From NCBI GenBank assembly GCA_020444545.1, contig JAHLKT010000002.1:62001-126000 (forward strand): a stretch of 64,000 bases of DNA. The letters are read 5' to 3'. Source of the stretch: Desulfarculaceae bacterium (GTDB lineage Bacteria > Desulfobacterota > Desulfarculia > Desulfarculales > Desulfarculaceae). Positions 58,918 through 64,000 of this stretch are shown here, in pieces. The position numbers were made by a program, and so were the translations under genes. A model generated the notes under the pieces. That model did not search any database. It was not told where the DNA came from and was given only the letters and a program-made list of their open reading frames with translations. Each line of letters starts with the position of its first letter. Positions within the stretch are counted from its first letter, which is position 1.

Positions 58918-60489
58918 TCAATCCGGGCCGGACCCAGGCCGCCGCAGCTTTTGCACCAGGCTCACCAGGCCCCAGCGGGTGGCCTCCGGCAACTGGGCAA
59001 AGGGTTGCATCACGGTGCCGTCGTAGCCGTTGCTGATCACCGCAAAGGCCCTTTCGGGAGTCAGGCCATAGCGGGTCAGGTCGGGCGGTGCCGGGCGCAA
59101 GCCCCGGCCAAAGGCGCTCCCCTTGCCGTTGGTGCCGTGGCAGGTGGCGCAGGTGCCGGCAAAGACTCGGGCCGCCGCGGCCGGGTCGCTGGCGTGCGTT
59201 TGGGCGGGAGGCGGCGAAACCATCCCGAATTGCCGGTTCATGTAATCCAACAGCCGCTCCAGCTTGGCCCGGTCGAAAACGGTGAAGTAGGGCATGCCCG
59301 AGCCGGGGATGCCCCTGGCCACCACTTGGTACAGATAGGACCGTTGGGCGCGCACCGCGTTGATGCGCTCGGGGGGAATGATCAGGGACGCGGCCTCGGG
59401 GCCGTCGCCCCCGCCGCCGTCGCCGTGGCAAAAGGCGCAGGAGTTGGCGTAGATGGTCTCGCCGTCGTCGTAGACCGTGGCCAGGTGGGCCTGGAAGCCT
59501 TGCAGGGCCGAGGCCTTCCAGGGGGCCAGCAGGGCGCGCTGGGTCTGGGCCCGCGCCTCCAGGGTGGCCTGCACCGGGGCCACGGCCTGGTGTTGCAAAA
59601 ACTGCCTGGCCAACAGCATGGAAACCAGGATGATGGGCAAGAGCACCAGGGCGATCTTCATGCGCCCCTCCCGGGCCTCGGAGCCGCGGTAAAAGGCCAG
59701 GCCCACCAAGACCATGGCCGCGGCCACCCCCACGCTCACCGCCGCGATGATGGCCGGGGTCAGCCGGTCCAGCAGACTGCCCAGCAGCAGCACCCCCACC
59801 ACCACCTGGAACAGCACCGCCACCACCATCCAATGGGAAAGGTGATAGTGACGATCCTCGGCGCCCTTGGTGGAAAAGAAGAAGTGAAAGGCCCCGCCGA
59901 ACAGGGCGGCCGCGCCCAGAATATGCAGGTAGCGCATGAGCCAGTGGAACACCAGGACCGGTTCCTCGGCCAAGCCCCGGGCGGCCACCCGGGCCCACTT
60001 GTCCGGATTCTCCATTAGGGTGAGCACCGCGGTGAACACCGCCGGCACGGCCATGAGGGCAGCCAGGCCCAGCACCCCGAAAATAAGGTGCCTGACCGGG
60101 CGCACCTCGATCTTGTGGCCAATGGTGTCCAGGGAGAGGAAGGCGGTGATCATCAACACCAGCAGGCCCAGCCAGTAGGGGGCCAACAGCGCGGCGGCGG
60201 TGAGGAAGGGTACGCTCCAGAGCACCTGGATGATCAGCAGTGGCGCCACCCCCAGCACCACGGCCAGGCTTTTCAGGGCCAGGTGGATGCGCAGCACCCG
60301 CTTGTCCCAGCGCAACTCGAAGCGGTAGCCGGTCAGCCAGGAATGGGCGAAGAAGAACACCGCGATCATGGCCGTGCCCAGCATCAGGAGCACGAACAAC
60401 AGGTGCAAGGCAAAGGAGCCGAACAGGAGCAGCTCCATTGCCCCATCGCCAAAGGGCTTGGCCAAAAGAAGGTCGTGCAGGTTATTCAT
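58918..60489 (-). CDS. Cytochrome bd-superfamily-like membrane subunit with C-terminal diheme cytochrome c
   Basis: 523 residues. About eight helices fill residues 20-310, with His residues in SFALHLLFVLLMLG and in VFHWLMRYLHILGAAALFGG, which aligns by eye with the haem-ligand helix of CydA. Residues ~335-515 form two cytochrome c domains with CAFCH (351-355) and CATCH (447-451), each followed by G-x-G type class I cytochrome c sequence and a distal Met candidate (GMPYFTVF, TVMQPFAQ). The C-terminal domains should face the periplasm. It overlaps the upstream CydA-like gene by 8 nt and is likely its partner subunit. The bd assignment of this subunit is tentative. Confidence 0.65.
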   Translation of the reverse strand: MNNLHDLLLAKPFGDGAMELLLFGSFALHLLFVLLMLGTAMIAVFFFAHSWLTGYRFELRWDKRVLRIHLALKSLAVVLGVAPLLIIQVLWSVPFLTAAALLAPYWLGLLVLMITAFLSLDTIGHKIEVRPVRHLIFGVLGLAALMAVPAVFTAVLTLMENPDKWARVAARGLAEEPVLVFHWLMRYLHILGAAALFGGAFHFFFSTKGAEDRHYHLSHWMVVAVLFQVVVGVLLLGSLLDRLTPAIIAAVSVGVAAAMVLVGLAFYRGSEAREGRMKIALVLLPIILVSMLLARQFLQHQAVAPVQATLEARAQTQRALLAPWKASALQGFQAHLATVYDDGETIYANSCAFCHGDGGGGDGPEAASLIIPPERINAVRAQRSYLYQVVARGIPGSGMPYFTVFDRAKLERLLDYMNRQFGMVSPPPAQTHASDPAAAARVFAGTCATCHGTNGKGSAFGRGLRPAPPDLTRYGLTPERAFAVISNGYDGTVMQPFAQLPEATRWGLVSLVQKLRRPGSGPD

Positions 60490-61849
60490 GCCGCCCCGCC
60501 TTCCGGCCGATGGGCGGCACCGCTTCCATGGAGCGGCGCGAGCCGGACAGCTCGTAGAGGTAGGCGGCCATGGTCAGCGCCTCGTCCGGGGTGCCCGCGA
60601 AGGCGGGCATGAAGGGCACCATCTGCTCGGTGCGGCGCACAATTACCCCAACCGAGGGCTGGGTGCGCCCAGCCAGGCGGTCGCGGATGTCGTTGAGGCC
60701 TCCGATGCTGTGGCACACCCCGCAGTTGGCCATGAACAGGGCGTGCCCGGCCGGGGCGCGCGGCTCCAGGCCCGGCGGTTGGGCCGCGTACCAGGCGGCC
60801 TGGGAGAGCATGCCCTGGCGGCGGACCTGCTCCGCGCGGGTCAGGGGGACCTGGCTGGCGTACATGTAGCCTGGCATGAGGTAGGGGCCCCTAATGAACT
60901 CGCGGGCCCGCTCGAACTCTATGACCAGGCCCACCGCCAGGATCATGGCCGGGATTATCAAGAGGCGGGCGGCCAGCCGCAGGCGGAAAAGGGCGGCCGC
61001 CGCCGCGCCGGCGATAATCACCACGGCAAGCAGGTTGCCCAGCCAGAGCAGCCAGCCTTCCTGAGACAGGTGCGAGGTGAGCACCGCGAAAACCTTGTGC
61101 ACCGAATAGGTGCGAGGCACCGCGCTGAAATAAAGCCAGCCCGCCAGCGCGGCCAGGGCGCCTCCGGCCAATATCCAGCCGCCCAGCAGGCGCATCACCC
61201 GCCGGCGCAGCTCGGCGCCGGGCTTGCGGCTGAAAAGCACCATGCCCAGGCAAAACAGCCCGCCCAGGGCCAGTCCTCCCAGGAAACGCAGGGCCAGCTG
61301 GGGCCAGAAGGTGGGGTTGAAAAAGGCCGATACCAGGCGCTGGTTCTGCACCCAGCCGTCCGGGGTGAGCATGAAGCCCAGGATGCCGGAGATGAGGAAG
61401 GCCGAGCAGAAGGCGATGGCCACGTAGGACCAGCCCAAGGCCACGTGCAGTCCGGCCCGCCTGGCGCGCATGCGCTCCCACAAAAAATAGTAGGGCAGCA
61501 GCACCAGGACCTCCAGGGTGAAGGCGATCCATTCGATGAACCAGGGCCAGAAAAATACCCGCAGCATGGAGCCGATGCCCTGAGGGGCCAGCACGCTCAC
61601 CGTGAACCAGATGCCTGCCCCGGTCACCGCGCCCACCGCGGTGATGATGATCACCGCCGGCTTGAGCAGATGCTTGGCTAGATCCTCCAGCTCGCCGTCG
61701 CCCCTGCGCAGGGCCAGCTGCTCCATGAGCACGATGAGAGTCAACAGGCCTATGGCGAATCCGTGGCTGATCAGCACATGCACCACCGCCACCAGTGCGA
61801 TGCTCATGCCTTGCCCCAAAGCAGGCATGTAGAAGGTTGGGAACAGCAC
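60482..61849 (-). CDS. CydA-like cytochrome bd-superfamily subunit with C-terminal cytochrome c domain
   Basis: 455 residues, about nine helices. AVVHVLISHGFAIGLLTLIV holds the N-terminal His (24 or 29) corresponding to the CydA high-spin haem ligand, GAVTGAGIWFTVSVLAP matches the CydA G-x-T-G-x2-x-x-F region, WFIEWIAFTLE carries a Glu pair (106 and 113), and DGWVQNQ matches CydA GWMQNP. The helix where CydA has its b558 ligand His shows Arg188 (PQLALRFLGG) instead. No quinol-binding Q-loop is evident. Residues ~360-440 are a cytochrome c domain with CGVCH (376-380) and a Met-rich VPFMPAFAG. It is likely a c-type cytochrome-linked oxygen reductase subunit. Confidence 0.72.
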   Translation of the reverse strand: MLFPTFYMPALGQGMSIALVAVVHVLISHGFAIGLLTLIVLMEQLALRRGDGELEDLAKHLLKPAVIIITAVGAVTGAGIWFTVSVLAPQGIGSMLRVFFWPWFIEWIAFTLEVLVLLPYYFLWERMRARRAGLHVALGWSYVAIAFCSAFLISGILGFMLTPDGWVQNQRLVSAFFNPTFWPQLALRFLGGLALGGLFCLGMVLFSRKPGAELRRRVMRLLGGWILAGGALAALAGWLYFSAVPRTYSVHKVFAVLTSHLSQEGWLLWLGNLLAVVIIAGAAAAALFRLRLAARLLIIPAMILAVGLVIEFERAREFIRGPYLMPGYMYASQVPLTRAEQVRRQGMLSQAAWYAAQPPGLEPRAPAGHALFMANCGVCHSIGGLNDIRDRLAGRTQPSVGVIVRRTEQMVPFMPAFAGTPDEALTMAAYLYELSGSRRSMEAVPPIGRKAGRHE

Positions 61850-61852
61850 GGC

Positions 61853-62686
61853 CTACTTCCCCGCCTCGAAGTGTGGGCGCGGCTGGCTGGTGGCATAGGC
61901 GGCCACGTCCAGGGCCTGGGCCACGCTCAGGGTGGGGTTGTTCTTAGGCATGAAATGATGGGTGAAGGCCGAGAAGTTCTTCATCTTGTGCATGCCGGCT
62001 CCGTCGTTGAAAGACTGGGGGCCCCACAGGGGCGGGGCGATCGGGGTGCCCTGGCCGCCGTCCCCGTGGCAGCGGGAGCAGACCTGGGCGAAGACGGCCT
62101 GGCCCTGGGCTTTGTCCGGCTTGTGGTCGCTCTTGAGCTTCTTCAGGCCCAGCCAGGGGATGTCGGCGTAGATGGGCAGCCCCTTGGAGATCCAGTGGTA
62201 GTAGGCCATGATGGCCTGCATGTGCCTGCCTTCGGGCGGCAGGGTCTTCCCGTTCATGCTGCGCTGGAAGCAGCCCTGGGTGCGGGTCACCAAGTCGGTG
62301 ACGTATTTGCGGCGCTTGCGGTACTTGGGGTACTTGGCCGCCACCCCCACCAGGGACAGGGTGTTGCGCTCCCGCCCGGCGTTGAAGTGGCAGTTGCGGC
62401 AGTTGAGCTGGTTGCCCACGTACTCTTTGGCGTAGGTCTGGGTGTCCATGAGGATGTTGTAGCCCAGCATGACCCCCTCCCGGATGTCGGCCGGGGCGTC
62501 CTGGGGCCGGGGCGGGGCAAAGACCACCGCCGAGGCCTTGAGGCTTTCCCCCGGCGAGCCGCCCGCCATCAGCGCGCGCTGGACCGGGGGACCGGCCATG
62601 CTGCCCATCATGGCGTATAGGCCGGCGCCTCCGACTATGAGCACTAGGGCCAGCACAAGGGCGAAAAGGATGCCGCGAGAGTTCAA
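61853..62686 (-). CDS. TsdA-like diheme cytochrome c (thiosulfate dehydrogenase family)
   Basis: 277 residues with an N-terminal membrane anchor or uncleaved signal (residues 7-27). Haem 1 is C96-x2-C99-H100 (NCRNCHFNAG), then LVGVAAKYPKYRKR and QGCFQRSMNGKTLPP with Cys139, the position of the Cys that in TsdA is an axial haem ligand. Haem 2 is C203-x2-C206-H207 (CSRCHGDGGQG). The block NDGAGMHKMKNFSAF repeats in the fusion protein at 56300. TsdA oxidises thiosulfate to tetrathionate, or the reverse, in the periplasm. It is the first gene of the six-gene cluster, 3 bp before the CydA-like gene. Confidence 0.83.
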   Translation of the reverse strand: MNSRGILFALVLALVLIVGGAGLYAMMGSMAGPPVQRALMAGGSPGESLKASAVVFAPPRPQDAPADIREGVMLGYNILMDTQTYAKEYVGNQLNCRNCHFNAGRERNTLSLVGVAAKYPKYRKRRKYVTDLVTRTQGCFQRSMNGKTLPPEGRHMQAIMAYYHWISKGLPIYADIPWLGLKKLKSDHKPDKAQGQAVFAQVCSRCHGDGGQGTPIAPPLWGPQSFNDGAGMHKMKNFSAFTHHFMPKNNPTLSVAQALDVAAYATSQPRPHFEAGK

Positions 62687-62779
62687 GGGTTCCTCCCGAA
62701 TGAGTGAGAATGAAGAGCAGAAACCGTTTAACTAGGTCGGAGAGAAAAAACTGGTGGGGATGGCGTCTGCCTAGTTTCA

Positions 62780-62808
62780 ATTATGCGCGGGTAGGAATTC
62801 CCAACCAA
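62780..62808 (-). promoter_or_regulatory. Promoter candidate of the cytochrome cluster
   Basis: On the minus strand TTGGTT and CATAAT are separated by 17 nt (plus positions 62808-62803 and 62785-62780). It lies about 95 nt before the TsdA-like start codon, in an AT-richer part of the 62687-63021 intergenic region. The spacer contains the palindrome GGAATTCC. Confidence 0.4.
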
Positions 62809-62950
62809 TACGAATTGTCATAAATCTTGTACTGAAATACTACTATTCTTGTCGGATAGATGGCAGTTTGGCCTCTAATGCCCGGCAAATCAAAGATATA
62901 TCCCGGCACCGGCTCGCAGAGACGTAGCCAAACAAGACGCCCAGTGTCCG

Positions 62951-62980
62951 CCGAATCCGATTCGGCAAGGCTGCTAGAAT
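62951..62980 (+). promoter_or_regulatory. Palindromic operator-like site overlapping a promoter upstream of the DUF302 gene
   Basis: CCGAATC-C-GATTCGG (62951-62965) is a perfect 7-bp inverted repeat with one central base. An extended -10 element TGCTAGAAT follows at 62972-62980, so the palindrome covers the -35 position. The DUF302 ATG is 41 nt further. The remainder of 62809-62950 holds no gene. Confidence 0.5.
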
Positions 62981-63021
62981 AGGTTCAAGGCCTATTTGAC
63001 GGGGTGAATTTAGGAGGAAAC

Positions 63022-63426
63022 ATGGAAAACCTGAAAAAGCTAGCCTTCCGCGCCAGCGTGCAGGCCTCTTTTGATGAGGCGCTGCAAATGGCCAAGGATG
63101 CCCTCGGAGAAGAGGGCTTTGGCGTCCTGACCGAGATAGACATTCAGGCCGCTCTCAAGAAAAAACTGGATCAGGATTTCCGAAAATACATCATCCTTGG
63201 CGCCTGCAACCCACCCTTTGCGCTGAGGGCCTTGCAGGCCGATCTGGAGGTCGGCCTGCTTCTGCCCTGCAATCTCATTGTTTATCAGGACGATCAGGGG
63301 GGCATCCAGGTGGCTGCCCTTAACCCGGTCGCGGCACTGGGGGTGATGGATATTCCGGAGCTGGATCAGGTGGCTCAGGAAGTCTCGGAACGGCTGCGGC
63401 GGGTGATTGGGCGCATCGCTGCTTAG
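63022..63426 (+). CDS. DUF302 domain protein
   Basis: 134 residues from the ATG at 63022, supported by a strong AGGAGGAAA. VQASFDEALQMAKDALGEEGFGVLTEIDI and YIILGACNPPFALRALQAD, followed by LLPCNLIVY, are the three conserved DUF302 blocks; the cysteines in GACNPP and LLPCN are typical. DUF302 proteins are small cytoplasmic proteins that often sit beside sulfur-oxidation or metal-resistance genes. Here it is divergent from the TsdA-containing cluster. Confidence 0.88.
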   Translation: MENLKKLAFRASVQASFDEALQMAKDALGEEGFGVLTEIDIQAALKKKLDQDFRKYIILGACNPPFALRALQADLEVGLLLPCNLIVYQDDQGGIQVAALNPVAALGVMDIPELDQVAQEVSERLRRVIGRIAA

Positions 63427-63486
63427 CCCCCAAGGTGGACACGGGAGGGATTTAGTCAGTCACGGCATTGATCGGAGTGTAGGGTT

Positions 63487-64000
63487 TTGAATGTTGAGAC
63501 GGTACTGATCCTGTTATTTTCGGTGGCGGCCGGGGTGGCTGTCGCGGTGCGCCAGTTGCACCTGCCCTATACCGTGGCTCTGGTCCTGGGCGGCCTGCTC
63601 CTGGGCATATTCAACTTTTTTACGCCTCCTCATCTGACCAAGGAGCTGCTCTTTTCGGTATTCCTGCCGGGTTTGCTGTTCGAAGCCGCATTCCACATAG
63701 AGTTTCGTGAGTTTTGGCGCAACCGCTCGGCCGTGGTTTCCCTGGCCGTACCGGGGGTGGCCGCGGCCGTGGCCTTGACCACGATCATCCTGGTCCCCGT
63801 GGTCAACACCCTGCATTTGGAGCAGGACTTCATATGGCAGTATGCCTTGGTGTTCGGCGCCCTCATCGCGGCCACCGACCCCATTGCCGTGGTGTCGGTT
63901 TTCCGAAGCCTCGGGGCGCCCCGGCGTTTGTCCATGCTGCTGGACAGCGAGAGCCTGTTCAATGACGGCACGGCCATCGTTTGTTTTACCCTGAGCATTT
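63487..64000 (+). CDS. CPA1-family Na+/H+ antiporter (3' truncated by the window end)
   Basis: An open frame starts at TTG 63487, with CGGAG 9 nt upstream, and runs off the window. The visible ~171 residues begin LNVETVLILLFSVAAGVAVA and show LPYTVALVLGGLLLG, FLPGLLFEAAFHIEF, GALIAATDPIAVVSVF and SMLLDSESLFNDGTAIV, the core NhaP/CPA1 motifs including the transport Asp in ATDPIA and the E-S-L-F-N-D-G helix. It exchanges Na+ or K+ for protons at the inner membrane. It lies 60 bp after the DUF302 stop and may share its transcript. Confidence 0.88.
   Translation, partial: MNVETVLILLFSVAAGVAVAVRQLHLPYTVALVLGGLLLGIFNFFTPPHLTKELLFSVFLPGLLFEAAFHIEFREFWRNRSAVVSLAVPGVAAAVALTTIILVPVVNTLHLEQDFIWQYALVFGALIAATDPIAVVSVFRSLGAPRRLSMLLDSESLFNDGTAIVCFTLSI

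Noticed and set aside
1-64000. CRISPR array, insertion sequence or intact prophage
   Set aside because: I found no regularly spaced direct repeats and no transposase, integrase or phage structural genes. The only mobile-element hint is the broken HTH gene near 54934.
63500-64000. Minus-strand open frames at the right edge
   Set aside because: The plus strand encodes a CPA1 antiporter with complete motifs up to the edge. The opposite frames are shadows.

Overview
The window is GC-rich DNA with densely packed genes. Start and stop codons often overlap by 4 bp, and GTG and TTG starts are common. The gene content suggests a diderm bacterium of the Desulfobacterota (old Deltaproteobacteria), possibly near Desulfarculales. 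It has an Mla lipid-transport operon, Tat-exported iron-sulfur proteins, multiheme c-type cytochromes, a ThiD-ThiN fusion and a BirA-controlled bioBAFD operon. This assignment is inferred from gene content, not from a marker-gene search.

Layout. (1) Positions 1-1687: the end of a transaldolase-family gene and a small secreted His/Cys-rich protein bracketed by two near-identical terminators. (2) 1688-30014: a large envelope polysaccharide / lipid-linked glycan region. It encodes sugar-nucleotide enzymes, GT2 and GT4 glycosyltransferases, polyprenyl-phosphate sugar synthases, two flippase-like membrane proteins, four GT-C (PMT/ArnT-like) integral membrane glycosyltransferases, a YfhO-type protein, two methyltransferases and a glycerol-3-phosphate dehydrogenase. 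The likely scheme is that sugars are activated, loaded on polyprenyl phosphate by DPM1/GtrB-like enzymes, flipped, and transferred by the GT-C enzymes. Two of the GT-C enzymes carry C-terminal discoidin-like carbohydrate-binding domains. (3) 30084-32918: trkA-trkH potassium uptake.

(4) 32915-42480: cofactor synthesis on the minus strand: bioB-bioA-bioF-bioD with a palindromic BirA operator, birA, a mannosyl-3-phosphoglycerate phosphatase, and thiDN-thiC behind a TPP riboswitch with a clear intrinsic terminator. (5) 42555-49279: mlaE-mlaF-mlaD, in which MlaD has a C-terminal beta-barrel-like extension, followed by a universal stress protein, XdhC, a lipoprotein and a DEAD-box helicase. (6) 49315-54765: a DUF6599 / DUF362 / polyferredoxin operon, a Tat-exported aldo/keto reductase and tRNA-Arg(ACG), followed by an AT-richer scar with a broken HTH gene.

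(7) 55300-62808: the most unusual locus, a six-gene minus-strand cluster. It encodes a TsdA-like diheme cytochrome, two membrane subunits resembling the cytochrome bd superfamily (each fused to C-terminal cytochrome c domains), a secreted DsrE-like protein, a tetraheme fusion of a diheme cytochrome c peroxidase with a TsdA-like module, and an orphan solute-binding protein. Nine CXXCH haem sites are visible. My inference is a periplasmic sulfur-compound/peroxide/oxygen electron-transfer system in which a bd-like oxidase is fed by cytochrome c rather than quinol. (8) 62951-64000: a DUF302 gene behind a palindromic operator-like site, and the start of a CPA1 Na+/H+ antiporter cut by the window end.
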